Positions 25,979-33,779 of a DNA stretch of 34,950 bases are shown here, piece by piece. The DNA lies in NCBI GenBank assembly GCA_013824835.1, contig PNOM01000025.1:1-34950 (forward strand), given 5' to 3'. Position 1 is the first letter of the stretch. Every line of letters begins with the position of its first letter. Both the position numbers and the translations under genes were made by a program. The notes beneath the pieces are model-generated. The model was not told the origin of the DNA and made no database searches. It worked only from the letters and a program-made list of their open reading frames with translations. This DNA is from Syntrophus sp. (in: bacteria). GTDB taxonomy: Bacteria > Desulfobacterota > Syntrophorhabdia > Syntrophorhabdales > Syntrophorhabdaceae.

Positions 25979-26248
25979 TTATCTCACATATACCGGTATA
26001 TTAGTGAAAAGGGTCACCGTATAAGTCACCATAACATTCATCATCCACGGGGAAAGAATAAGCAGGCAGGCCATAATGACGAGTATCTTCGGAACAAATA
26101 CAAGGGTCATCTCATGTATCTGAGTAGCAGCCTGAAATATACTGATGAGAAGACCCACCATCATGGATGCGATCAGGACCGGCCCTGCAAGAAGCAGTAT
26201 AGTCTTCATGAAATCCCGGAAAATTTGAATTATCAGATCCTGACTCAT
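25979..26248 (-). CDS. fliQ: Flagellar export gate protein FliQ
   Basis: An 89-residue protein with two hydrophobic segments (about 16-36 and 52-74), the standard FliQ architecture. It includes GLLISIFQAATQIHEMTLVF, the conserved family signature. FliQ packs around FliP and FliR in the export channel. AGGAGGG lies just upstream of the ATG. It is located between fliP and fliR, as is usual. Confidence 0.94.
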   Translation of the reverse strand: MSQDLIIQIFRDFMKTILLLAGPVLIASMMVGLLISIFQAATQIHEMTLVFVPKILVIMACLLILSPWMMNVMVTYTVTLFTNIPVYVR

Positions 26249-26258
26249 GCCATCCCTC

Positions 26259-27020
26259 CTAAAAGAAACCCTTTATTATGGAACCCACAATGAGGTTCCA
26301 TCCATCAACCAATACAAAAAGCATGAGCTTGAAAGGCAGGGATATGAATATGGGGGGCAGCATCATCATGCCTGCTGACAGAAGTACGCTCGCAACAACC
26401 AGATCAATAATCAGAAAGGGTATGTAGAGTAAAAACCCTATCTGGAATGCCCTTTTCAGCTCACTTATCGCAAAGGCAGGGACAATCACCCGTATAGGTA
26501 TCTCACTCTGGTTCGTCGGCCTTTTCAGGCCTGCAATGCCCATGAAGAGGGCAAGATCCTTTTCCTTGGTAAATTTGAGCATAAAGGCGCTCATTTCCTG
26601 GGAGGACCTGGTCATAAATTCTTCGTAGCCGATCTTGTTGCTCATATAGGGGGCAAGGGCATTGGTATTCACCCTTTCATAGGTAGGCGCCATAATAAAA
26701 AAGGTCAGGAACAGGGCAAGCCCTATGAGAACCTGGTTTGGAGGAACCTGAGGCACGCCGATGGCCTGCCTTAAAAATGAAAGGACAATAATAATCCGCG
26801 TAAAGGAACTCATAAGGAGAAGGATGGCAGGGGCAAAGGCGAGAATCGTAAGGGTTATGGTTATACTTATGAGGTTTTTACCCCCCTGGCTCCCGGAAAA
26901 GGCGCTTACGAAATCGAGGGCAGCAGGCTTTTCTTTTACATTTGCGCTAACTTTTGCATGGGCCAGAAAGGGGATAAAAAAGAGGGAAATGATTACAACG
27001 CTGATACAGATGATTTTCAT
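26259..27020 (-). CDS. fliP: Flagellar export gate protein FliP
   Basis: A 253-residue membrane protein with a cleavable signal sequence (hydrophobic residues 3-20, AHA site), as is typical of FliP. Membrane segments follow around 51-70, 90-113, 188-215 and 218-245, with the signature SFTRIIIVLSFLRQAIGVPQ and PAFAISELKRAFQIGF. It forms the core of the export pore with FliQ and FliR. It overlaps fliO by four bases. Confidence 0.95.
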   Translation of the reverse strand: MKIICISVVIISLFFIPFLAHAKVSANVKEKPAALDFVSAFSGSQGGKNLISITITLTILAFAPAILLLMSSFTRIIIVLSFLRQAIGVPQVPPNQVLIGLALFLTFFIMAPTYERVNTNALAPYMSNKIGYEEFMTRSSQEMSAFMLKFTKEKDLALFMGIAGLKRPTNQSEIPIRVIVPAFAISELKRAFQIGFLLYIPFLIIDLVVASVLLSAGMMMLPPIFISLPFKLMLFVLVDGWNLIVGSIIKGFF

Positions 27021-27298
27021 ATGTCCTTATCCTCTTTTGTCCATTGAGTAAGGAGAGACAGGTCCTTTTCTCCTACCCCTATAACCAGCACACGGTCTTT
27101 GACTTCAACGACTGAGACAAATTTTTTGTATCCAAGATGGATCATATCGATCTTCTTCAGGCTGTATGGGGTCTCTTGCTGCTTCAACATTTTAAACTTG
27201 AATTTACTCCCATATCTGTAAAGGATAAACATACCCGAGACAATTGCAACGAGAACAAGGAACACCCTTACAATCTGCACATACATATTTTCCATCAT
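27017..27298 (-). CDS. fliO: Flagellar biosynthesis protein FliO (short)
   Basis: A 93-residue protein with one N-terminal membrane segment (about residues 8-27) followed by a small basic cytoplasmic domain. The domain includes KKIDMIHLGYKKFVSVVEVKDRVLVIGVGEKDLSLL, the FliO pattern. FliO assists assembly of FliP rings. The assignment rests on this pattern plus its place between fliN and fliP, overlapping both by four bases. Confidence 0.85.
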   Translation of the reverse strand: MMENMYVQIVRVFLVLVAIVSGMFILYRYGSKFKFKMLKQQETPYSLKKIDMIHLGYKKFVSVVEVKDRVLVIGVGEKDLSLLTQWTKEDKDI

Positions 27299-27606
27299 CC
27301 GAGCTCCTGGACCCTCTCCTTGGGGGTAATGATTTCGACTATCCTTACCCCCAGTTTCTCATTTACCACTACAATCTCCCCTCTACCGAGAAGCTTTTCA
27401 TTGACCAGAATATCCACCGACTCACCGGCAACCTTATTGAGCTCAACGATCGATCCTTTTGACAGTGCAAGGAGTTCACCAATGGGTATTTTTGATCTCC
27501 CTATCTCTACGGATATCTCCACGGATACATCAAGGAGACTGTCCATATTCAGCTCCAGTTTTTTTGAATTATGTGAATTTTGATTGTCGAGCAGGAATTC
27601 TTCCAT
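27295..27606 (-). CDS. fliN: Flagellar motor switch protein FliN
   Basis: A 103-residue protein that is mostly the SpoA/FliN domain (about residues 22-98), with LLDVSVEISVEIGRSKIPIGELL and GSIVELNKVAGESVDILVN. Several FliN copies per FliM build the C-ring and serve as docking site for the export apparatus. The N-terminal region before the domain is short (about 20 residues). The start is 14 bases after the fliM stop codon. Confidence 0.94.
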   Translation of the reverse strand: MEEFLLDNQNSHNSKKLELNMDSLLDVSVEISVEIGRSKIPIGELLALSKGSIVELNKVAGESVDILVNEKLLGRGEIVVVNEKLGVRIVEIITPKERVQELG

Positions 27607-27620
27607 TATATGTGCCTCCC

Positions 27621-28598
27621 TTAATTCAGTATTTCCTCAATTTTTACCGCTTTATTACCTTTATGGATACCCATTTTACCCTTAAATTTAGGCACGTTAT
27701 GGACCTCAATATCGATCAGATCTTCAACGTGTCTGTCCACAACAATCACGTTGCTTTCCATCATCTTGAGGAATTCCTGCAAGGAGAGTCTTTTTTTACC
27801 CAGTACTGCCCGAACTTCGAGGGGCACTTCGCATACCCGCTCTTTCAGCTTGGCATACCATTTTTCTCTCATCTCCATATCCTCCCTTGAGGGGGTTGAA
27901 ATCAGATAAGGCTTTATGGTTTCGAGAACACCGTAAGGCATACACACCTTCATCCAGCTCCGGATATCCCCTAATTCAATAGTAAACTCACAGAGACTGA
28001 CCGCCTCTCCCGGGGCAACCATAGTGATATAGTTTGGATTGATTTCTGACCTTGAATATTTGCATGTTATCTCATAGACCGGAGCCCACGCCTTTTCCAT
28101 TTCCAATGAAACTATATCGATCAGCTTTCTTATGACATTGAATTCAATCTTTGTAAACTCCCTTCCCTCTACCCTGGCCGGCGACATGCTTGAGCTGCCG
28201 AATATGGTCTCCAATACGGAAAATATCAGCTTCGCATCGAAGATTACGATAAAAAAACCTTTCAGATTCTCAGTAACCACGATGTTCATATTCGTCGGGA
28301 GAGGCAATGTTTTGATAAAATCTCCATACCCCACATACTGTACCGGGGTTGTGCTCACCTCCACGTCTTTTTCGACAAAGAGGGACAGGGCAGACCTGAA
28401 GGATTTAGAAAATCTGTCATAAATAAACTCCAGGGCCGGCAGCTTATCCTTCTTGGTCTTTGAGAACTGGAGGAAATCAAAGGTCTTGGCCTCCATCAGC
28501 GTCTCAGCTACTACTTCGGGAGGCGGCGTCTCAATGTCTCCTTCTGAAAGTCCCTTTAACAGGGCGTCAATTTCTTCTTGCGATAATACCTGGTCCAT
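27621..28598 (-). CDS. fliM: Flagellar motor switch protein FliM
   Basis: A 325-residue C-ring protein. The N-terminal CheY-P binding peptide is intact (VLSQEEIDALLKGL, residues 4-17). The CheC-like middle domain spans about 45-230 and a SpoA/FliN-like domain about 245-325. It transmits CheY binding into rotation switching. It is located 9 bases after fliL, as is usual. Confidence 0.95.
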   Translation of the reverse strand: MDQVLSQEEIDALLKGLSEGDIETPPPEVVAETLMEAKTFDFLQFSKTKKDKLPALEFIYDRFSKSFRSALSLFVEKDVEVSTTPVQYVGYGDFIKTLPLPTNMNIVVTENLKGFFIVIFDAKLIFSVLETIFGSSSMSPARVEGREFTKIEFNVIRKLIDIVSLEMEKAWAPVYEITCKYSRSEINPNYITMVAPGEAVSLCEFTIELGDIRSWMKVCMPYGVLETIKPYLISTPSREDMEMREKWYAKLKERVCEVPLEVRAVLGKKRLSLQEFLKMMESNVIVVDRHVEDLIDIEVHNVPKFKGKMGIHKGNKAVKIEEILN

Positions 28599-28607
28599 CT
28601 ATACTCC

Positions 28608-29150
28608 TTACTGGATGATGATGTCTGTTACATATACCGCTTTAAGATCATCATTATTCTTGAATAATACCTTTAAGGCATTCTGCAGCTCTTGCTTGAT
28701 TTGTTCTCTCTGTTTTACATCAAGATACACCTCTGTTGGCTTTGAACCGAGGATCAGCAGGACTTTGTCCCTTATGGCAGGTATATTCTTTTTTGTCTCC
28801 TCTGCCACTTTTACATCCTTTACATCAATACCGAGGGATATCTTCGCAAATTTTGAGGGGTTGCCCATGATGTTGAAAACAAATGGCTCAAGGGTCACTA
28901 TGTGGCCTGGAGTATGTTTCTTTTTCGTTTCCGCCTCTTCTTTTTCCGCCTTTGCCTTTTCCGACTCTTCCGGCGCAGGCGCCTTGCCGGTTACCATCCT
29001 GATAACCTTATCTCCGTAAAAATAATACCCCCCTCCGATACCAAGACCAATTACAATGAGTACTATGACAAGGATTAGTTTAAACTTCCCCTTTTTCTTC
29101 GGTTCCAGATCATCTTCGAGGATTTCTTCGTTTCTACTCTCGTCTGCCAT
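28608..29150 (-). CDS. fliL: Flagellar basal body-associated protein FliL
   Basis: A 180-residue single-pass inner membrane protein with a short cytoplasmic N-terminus, a membrane segment at about residues 22-46 and a charged periplasmic linker (residues 56-77). The FliL domain to the end contains LEPFVFNI and ends in AVYVTDIIIQ. FliL surrounds the stator and supports torque. It has a strong GGAGGGG ribosome-binding site. It is the first gene after the sigma-54 type promoter at 29181-29196. Confidence 0.93.
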   Translation of the reverse strand: MADESRNEEILEDDLEPKKKGKFKLILVIVLIVIGLGIGGGYYFYGDKVIRMVTGKAPAPEESEKAKAEKEEAETKKKHTPGHIVTLEPFVFNIMGNPSKFAKISLGIDVKDVKVAEETKKNIPAIRDKVLLILGSKPTEVYLDVKQREQIKQELQNALKVLFKNNDDLKAVYVTDIIIQ

Positions 29151-29180
29151 ATGTATCTCCCCTCCAGTTTTCTCTCATAA

Positions 29181-29196
29181 AGCAATATATATGCCA
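29181..29196 (-). promoter_or_regulatory. Sigma-54 (-24/-12) promoter of the fliL-cheA operon
   Basis: On the minus strand the sequence TGGCATATATATTGCT fits the RpoN consensus: GG and GC are separated by exactly 10 bases, and TGGCA and TTGC are both present. Transcription would start near 29170, about 20 bases before the fliL ATG and just upstream of its ribosome-binding site. The activator (an FlgR/FlrC-type enhancer-binding protein) is not in the window. Regulation by RpoN of early and middle flagellar genes is well known. Confidence 0.75.
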
Positions 29197-29390
29197 ATGA
29201 TGCAAATAGCTGATTGTACTGGTATTTTGGTTATAACAGAATATTTTATGCCTTGTCCTGTCCATGGGAAGTCAAAAGAACGCTACGAACAGACAGTTAT
29301 TATGTCATTGAATTGACATGTGACAAAAAAGGGGCAAAGGCGTAGTGCCGGAGAGCGTCGGGGATGTTTTCCGCTGAATAATTATGCCAA
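29197..29390. other. Intergenic region upstream of the fliL promoter
   Basis: No reading frame or RNA gene is apparent. Any enhancer sites for a sigma-54 activator would be expected here. There is a short palindromic stretch TGTCATTGAATTGACATGTGACA around 29303-29325 that could be a regulator site. Nothing firmer can be said. Confidence 0.3.
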
Positions 29391-29559
29391 TAATTCCAAT
29401 TCTAAATCAAAGATGATATCGAGGCGACAAGGAAGAGGCGACGTAGGTGCGAGCAAAGCGAGTTGAGGGGGTGGCTCCATCGGGCTTTGCCCGTGGAGGG
29501 GGCGACGCGAGCCCCAGAAATTGTGGAGCAGATGACGATGGCAACGAAGATAGGGCTTT
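29391..29559. repeat. MITE-like element B, left part (interrupted)
   Basis: This element starts with the same terminal sequence as element A (29391-29409) and runs in the opposite orientation. The shared blocks at 29410-29446 and 29524-29559 align with 13662-13702 and 13611-13648 read on the other strand. The interior is longer than in A and holds two GC-rich hairpins, about 29475-29498 and 29499-29515. The homology stops at 29559, where the IS110-family element begins; the missing end resumes at 31097. Confidence 0.75.
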
Positions 29560-29615
29560 CCCCTGAAAATAGGTCTCCCTCTACATATCTGTTCCACTCA
29601 GTTTCTTCTTCTCGC

Positions 29616-29751
29616 ATGTGGAATAGCCGGTCCGGGTTATAATAATTTCCCCTGCGTGCTCTGTGGCAACACTGTTTTGTCCGTATGACCGGCTGAGGTC
29701 AGTTTGAGTTACGGGGTCTTAACCGCCAGTAAGCGTCGACCTTTTCCACAT
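29616..29751 (-). ncRNA. Candidate bridge RNA of the IS110-family element
   Basis: The transposase-distal non-coding end can fold into a closing stem (29616-29623 with 29744-29751, 8 pairs) and two arms. Arm 1 is 29625-29632 with 29687-29694 (8 pairs); arm 2 is 29696-29700 with 29738-29742 (5 pairs). In RNA sense, the arm 1 loop contains CAGGGGAAA (29654-29646), identical to the IS right end plus flank (29565-29557), and GTGTT (29672-29668), complementary to AACAC at the left junction. The arm 2 loop contains TAACTCAAA (29711-29703). This equals the MITE element A target and differs by one base from the interrupted site (TAATTCAAA). The arm also holds GCTT (29734-29731), complementary to AAGC on the other target side. 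This is the donor-loop/target-loop logic of bridge RNAs. Drawn by eye, not folded by program. Confidence 0.6.
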
Positions 29752-29775
29752 TGGGCAATATCGTTTCTTAAATAT

Positions 29776-30993
29776 TTATGCCGCTTCGTTCAATGTTACT
29801 GCAAATCCAAGATTGGTGAGTCGTTTTATATAGTTCTTCACGATACGGTCTTTCTTCCGCATGTCAAGGTAGTTTCCCCCGAGTTCTTTACAGGGCACTT
29901 TATATTTCAGTATGTGATAACACATAATGAGTATCTTGTGTCCTACTGCAATGAGCGCCCTTTTCTTTCCCCTTCTCCCCACAAGGCTCTGATATTTGGC
30001 CCTGAGGTACGTGCCTTTCATTCTCGATGCTACCCATGCGAGTTCCGTAAGGATACTCTTCAAGCACTTATTGCCGTGTGTGGTAGTTCCCGGTTTTTTC
30101 TTTCCCGCGCTTTCATTGTTGCCGGGGCTCATTCCCGACCATGACGAGAGATGCATCTCGGTAGGGAAGAGGTTCATGTTTACTCCCATCTCCGCAATGA
30201 TGACTGAGGCACTGTCTTTCACGGGCGGTATAGTCTGAAGAAGTTTATATTCTTCCTTGTAGTGAAGATCGATCTTTTCCGTAATCTTTTGTTCCATGGT
30301 GGAGAGAATCTCTTCCAATGCCCTTATGTGATTGAGGGATGCCTTGATCATGAACACATGGTGCGTCTCCATATGCCCTACGAGCGCTTCCTTGAGGTCA
30401 TCTTTCTTTTTTCTTAATTTGCCTTTGCTCAATTCCGCCATTTCCCCTACCTCAAGGTCCCCCTTCATCAGCTCTTCGATAATCCTCGTCCCGCTTACCC
30501 CGAATATATCTGAGACAACGGAGGAGAGCTTTATGTTCGCATCCTCAAGGATCTTCTCAATTCTCTGCTTTTCGGAGGTAACGGCCTGGATGAGTTTCCT
30601 TCTGTACCGGGTGAGGTCCCTCAGCTCTCTGATTTCTTTAGGCGGAATAAAGCTTCCTCTGACCAACCCGCTTCTTAAGAGCTTGCAGAGCCACTCACTG
30701 TCCTTCACGTCGGTCTTTCTTCCTGGTACATTCTTGACGTGCCGTGCATTTACCAATATCACTTCGAAGGTATCTTCCAGTATGTTGAATATGGGCTTCC
30801 AATAGACTCCGGTACTCTCCATGGCAATGTGGGTAATCCCGTGTCCTTTGAGCCAAATCTTGAGTTGAAGGAGATCATTGGTCATGGTACTGAAGGTCCG
30901 TATCTCCTTTTTGATTCCTATTCCCATGATGCATGCAACTACCGTTTCTTTGTGTACATCAAGGCCTGCTCCTCTTTCGACGATTATGTCCAT
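29776..30993 (-). CDS. IS110-family transposase (DEDD RuvC-like plus serine Tnp_20 domain)
   Basis: A 405-residue recombinase. The RuvC-like DEDD residues are visible as D12 (GLDVHKE), E59 (AMESTGVYW), D95 and D98 (KTDVKDSEWL). A long coiled-coil region (about 130-245) leads to the C-terminal Tnp_20 domain, where S295 (PGNNESAGK) is the expected nucleophile. Length and all catalytic residues are normal, so the protein is probably functional. The ribosome-binding site is AAGGAGGG, 4-5 bases before the ATG. IS110-family recombinases use a bridge RNA to pair donor and target DNA; a candidate lies just downstream. Confidence 0.95.
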   Translation of the reverse strand: MDIIVERGAGLDVHKETVVACIMGIGIKKEIRTFSTMTNDLLQLKIWLKGHGITHIAMESTGVYWKPIFNILEDTFEVILVNARHVKNVPGRKTDVKDSEWLCKLLRSGLVRGSFIPPKEIRELRDLTRYRRKLIQAVTSEKQRIEKILEDANIKLSSVVSDIFGVSGTRIIEELMKGDLEVGEMAELSKGKLRKKKDDLKEALVGHMETHHVFMIKASLNHIRALEEILSTMEQKITEKIDLHYKEEYKLLQTIPPVKDSASVIIAEMGVNMNLFPTEMHLSSWSGMSPGNNESAGKKKPGTTTHGNKCLKSILTELAWVASRMKGTYLRAKYQSLVGRRGKKRALIAVGHKILIMCYHILKYKVPCKELGGNYLDMRKKDRIVKNYIKRLTNLGFAVTLNEAA

Positions 30994-31096
30994 AATGCCC
31001 TCCTTGTTGGAATGAATGTATGGACATTCTTACTATAGAAGAAAGGGCTTTGGTAGTATTTTCATTCTTCTTTGTGCCGACGTGCCGGCATGGGTG

Positions 31097-31117
31097 TTTG
31101 AATTAGAATTGGAATAA
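31097..31117. repeat. MITE-like element B, right terminal repeat
   Basis: The sequence TGAATTAGAATTGGAATAA (31099-31117) is the inverted partner of the element end at 29391-29409. It directly follows the IS110-family element, so the IS lies inside this repeat. It restores the order found in intact element A, where the CTTT-GAGTTAG sequence is continuous. Confidence 0.75.
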
Positions 31118-31166
31118 CATCTTGTGTGAGCCCTGTATCCTTTTTGGAGGTACAGCTATGTGTTGT

Positions 31167-31201
31167 ATGCGGGGGCCTAAGCTCATTACCAGCCCCCGTA
31201 T
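31167..31201 (-). terminator. GC-rich stem-loop downstream of flgE
   Basis: A 10-base-pair stem (31167-31176 with 31192-31201, one G-T pair) with a 15-base loop lies 21 bases after the flgE stop codon. On the flgE strand no T-run follows, so it would be an imperfect intrinsic terminator or a 3' end-stabilising hairpin. Confidence 0.35.
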
Positions 31202-31221
31202 CAAGAATAGGAGTTTAGAGG

Positions 31222-33126
31222 TTATCTCTTAATCTGCATCAGTTCCTGCAGTATTTCGTCTGTAGTGGTAATGACCCGTGAGTTTGCCTGGAACCCCCTC
31301 TGGGTGGTAATCATCTTTACAAACTCTGTGGCCAGGTCTACATTCGACTGTTCAAGGGAATTGGGGTTAATCTTGCCAAGGCCTCCCTGCCCCGGGGCAT
31401 TGGTGTAGGCAACACCTGAGTTAACGGTTGAAGAGAAAAGATTGCCACCCTCCCTCACAAGGCCCTGCGGGTTGTTGAAATTAGCCAAGGTCACCTGATA
31501 GAGATCGAGGATTTGGCCATTTGAGTAATGACCGGAGATAACCCCTTCCGTACTCACACTCACACTTTGGAGAACCCCCGGGGGATAGCCGTCCTGGGTC
31601 TGAAAATTCGTGGTAGAGGCAATAGGATACTGGGTTGTGGTGCCACCCCCGGACCCTGAACCAAAGACCAGGTTTATTTTCTGATTAGGCGCCCCTGAGG
31701 CAAAATTGAACGTCACCTCAACGGGATTCCCGCCGTTGGTCAGGGTGCCTGTATTATTGAAGGTCAGGTACCCGGCCTGCACATCTATATCTGCTTGAGT
31801 GCTTGAGTCGCTTCCGTTCAACTGGGCATGCCATTCCCAGACACTTGTCTGGGTAGGCACCTGGGTCTCATAGGACTTCCTGAAGTAGACGTTTACCACA
31901 TGGGGCTGGCCAAGGGAGTCGTAGACTGTAACAGACGATGAGTAGTTCGATGTAGTGGCAGGGTTGCTCAACGTGTTCGTGGCTGTATGGTTGAATCCTC
32001 CGATCGCGAAGGTCTGTGTTGTTGCCATAGTAGAGGTGATAGGGGCGTAGGTTATATCGAGACCGCTTTCCTGGCCCGTCAGATCCTTGAAATTTGTCAC
32101 TGCTGAGGTGCCTGCAGCAGCTATATAGTTCGTATATGTTGTGGTACCCTGAGATTCACCATTCAACATCTGGACTACTGATAAGGTCATCTCGGCTCCG
32201 TTCAACCCGGTGCTTGCTTTGTCGCTCGTACTCCACCCTATGCTTCCCGAAGCAACAGCGCTATCGTCAACAGTGATGTCTGTCCCGTTCGCAGCGGCAG
32301 TAAGGGTCAGCTTTCCGGTCAGAGCGCTGTAGGATGCCGTTGCATCGATATTGGCAGCGGTCAAAGCAGCGTTTATTTTATCATCAAGATCTACCGCGGC
32401 AACACTCGACAGGGTAATATCAGTGCCGTTGATGGTAAGCGTACCGGTAAGAGGGCCAGATACTGCACTGGACCCGGTGCCTGTTATGTCTGCCGCATCC
32501 CTTGCAGCCGTGGTAGCCGTATAACTCCCTGCCCTCGCATATTTGCTTGTACTGCCGACAACCTGTGTGATTGTGCTTCCTGAGACAGGCTGCGTAATCT
32601 CACCCTTCCATGACGCGTTGGACTGAAGATTGGCGGCCATTCCTATCACTTCAGTTGTTTTGGGCAAACTCGGCTCAGCGGAAATTGTCACGTTCATGTC
32701 TACGCCGGATGGCGCATTGGTGGTCCTGTCAATAGCCTTGCCCTGGAGAATGTAGCCTGACGGGTTGGTAAGGTTGCCGTCCTCATCGAACCTGAACTGT
32801 CCTGCCCGTGTGTAGTAGGTATTGCCGGCATCCTTATTTTTTACCATAAAAAAACCCTTTCCTCCTATGGCCAGGTCAGTTGCCTCACTCGTACTTTCGA
32901 ACGACCCCTGGGAAAAGAGGGTATCGACTGAGCTTAAAATCGCGCCCCTTCCCACCTGGCTCGTACCGGCTGCTCCCTGGATGGACTGATAGAGCACGTC
33001 CTGGAAGGTTGCCCTGCTTGCCTTAAATCCAATGGTATTCACATTTGCAATATTGTTGCCGATCACATTGATCGCCTGCCCGTTGGTCATTAAACCACTG
33101 ATACCCGAGAACAATGAACTTAACAT
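31222..33126 (-). CDS. flgE: Flagellar hook protein FlgE, enlarged
   Basis: The 634-residue hook subunit begins with the conserved MLSSLFSGISGLMTNGQAINVIGNNIANVNTIGFK rod-like helix. It has the AIGGKGFFMV segment (87-95) and ends with EFVKMITTQRGFQANSRVITTTDEILQ, the C-terminal coiled-coil partner. Between about residues 180 and 310 there is a Thr/Ala/Ser-rich insert. Within it, about residues 228-290 look like the flagellin/hook IN motif (LTINGTDITL...LDDKINAAL...LTLTAAANGTDI). Many FlgE proteins are near 400-450 residues, so this is a long hook protein. An AGGAGG site precedes the ATG. Confidence 0.94.
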   Translation of the reverse strand: MLSSLFSGISGLMTNGQAINVIGNNIANVNTIGFKASRATFQDVLYQSIQGAAGTSQVGRGAILSSVDTLFSQGSFESTSEATDLAIGGKGFFMVKNKDAGNTYYTRAGQFRFDEDGNLTNPSGYILQGKAIDRTTNAPSGVDMNVTISAEPSLPKTTEVIGMAANLQSNASWKGEITQPVSGSTITQVVGSTSKYARAGSYTATTAARDAADITGTGSSAVSGPLTGTLTINGTDITLSSVAAVDLDDKINAALTAANIDATASYSALTGKLTLTAAANGTDITVDDSAVASGSIGWSTSDKASTGLNGAEMTLSVVQMLNGESQGTTTYTNYIAAAGTSAVTNFKDLTGQESGLDITYAPITSTMATTQTFAIGGFNHTATNTLSNPATTSNYSSSVTVYDSLGQPHVVNVYFRKSYETQVPTQTSVWEWHAQLNGSDSSTQADIDVQAGYLTFNNTGTLTNGGNPVEVTFNFASGAPNQKINLVFGSGSGGGTTTQYPIASTTNFQTQDGYPPGVLQSVSVSTEGVISGHYSNGQILDLYQVTLANFNNPQGLVREGGNLFSSTVNSGVAYTNAPGQGGLGKINPNSLEQSNVDLATEFVKMITTQRGFQANSRVITTTDEILQELMQIKR

Positions 33127-33152
33127 AGTAGCCTCCTATTCTTTTATTGCCT

Positions 33153-33767
33153 CTATTCCTTTATTACCGTCACTTTACTTGTATCTACGGTTTCGTTATC
33201 GCCAAACACCAGAACGGTTCCTGCATCACTCATGGCTATGCCCTTCACCACCTTGAGAACCATCGCATTGCATGTTACCTGCTTATCGCCTTTTGTTGCC
33301 GAAATACCGATCTGAACGTTATTATCACTGTCATTGGTGTAGGTGAGGGAATCTCCTTTATTGAAGGTTACCTTCTTTGTCGTGCCGGTCGTCAGGTCCT
33401 TTACACCCAAAACTATCTTGTCATAGTCGGCCTGGGGCGACAGCAACACCTGATCACCCTTCGAAAGGGTATTGCTGCTCACATTGACCTTTTTCCCGAT
33501 GGCTGAAACCCACTGGGACGTGGTATTGCCCTTTGCCACCTTTTCCAGGGAGGCATTTATGTTGGTAAGCTGTTCCACCTGGCTGAGCTGTGCAAGCTGG
33601 GTCATAAACTCATCGGCCTTCTGAGGGTCAAGGGGGTTCTGATACTTGAGCTGTGTTACAAGAATCTTTAAGAAATCGTCCTTGCTAACAGTGTTCTTCA
33701 TTGCAGCAGTCGTTGCGTTAGCCGTGGTGGCTGAACTTGTCGTGGTTGTTCCCTGTATTATCGACAT
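33153..33767 (-). CDS. flgD: Flagellar hook capping/assembly protein FlgD
   Basis: A 204-residue scaffold that caps the growing hook and is needed for FlgE polymerisation. The N-terminal FlgD domain is recognisable by DDFLKILVTQLKYQNPLDPQKADEF and TQLAQLSQVEQLTNINASLE (about 25-75). A beta-rich tudor/FNIII-like region follows. AAAGGAGG lies upstream of the ATG. It is located between fliK and flgE, as is usual. Confidence 0.93.
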   Translation of the reverse strand: MSIIQGTTTTSSATTANATTAAMKNTVSKDDFLKILVTQLKYQNPLDPQKADEFMTQLAQLSQVEQLTNINASLEKVAKGNTTSQWVSAIGKKVNVSSNTLSKGDQVLLSPQADYDKIVLGVKDLTTGTTKKVTFNKGDSLTYTNDSDNNVQIGISATKGDKQVTCNAMVLKVVKGIAMSDAGTVLVFGDNETVDTSKVTVIKE

Positions 33768-33779
33768 GATACCTCCTTT

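Larger units (their letters stand above)
29560..31096 (-). mobile_element. IS110-family insertion sequence, about 1.54 kb
   Basis: The boundaries come from comparing the interrupted MITE-like element B with intact element A. Homology stops at 29559 and resumes at 31097, with TTT (AAA on the transposase strand) on both sides. This fits IS110 elements, which lack standard terminal inverted repeats and carry a 2-base core at each junction. The element has one transposase gene, a 103-base upstream end and a 216-base downstream end. The longer downstream end carries the predicted bridge RNA, the arrangement reported for the IS1111 subgroup. The reading frame is intact, so the element may be active. 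Confidence 0.85.

Noticed and set aside
29332..29348. A second GGCAC...TTGC sequence on the minus strand upstream of fliL
   Set aside because: GG and GC are 12 bases apart instead of 10, so it does not fit a sigma-54 promoter; the site at 29181-29196 does.
29382..29617. Two overlapping 71-codon minus-strand frames in the repeat and IS end
   Set aside because: They cross the MITE/IS junction defined by comparison with the other repeat copy and consist of repeat sequence; no plausible start context.
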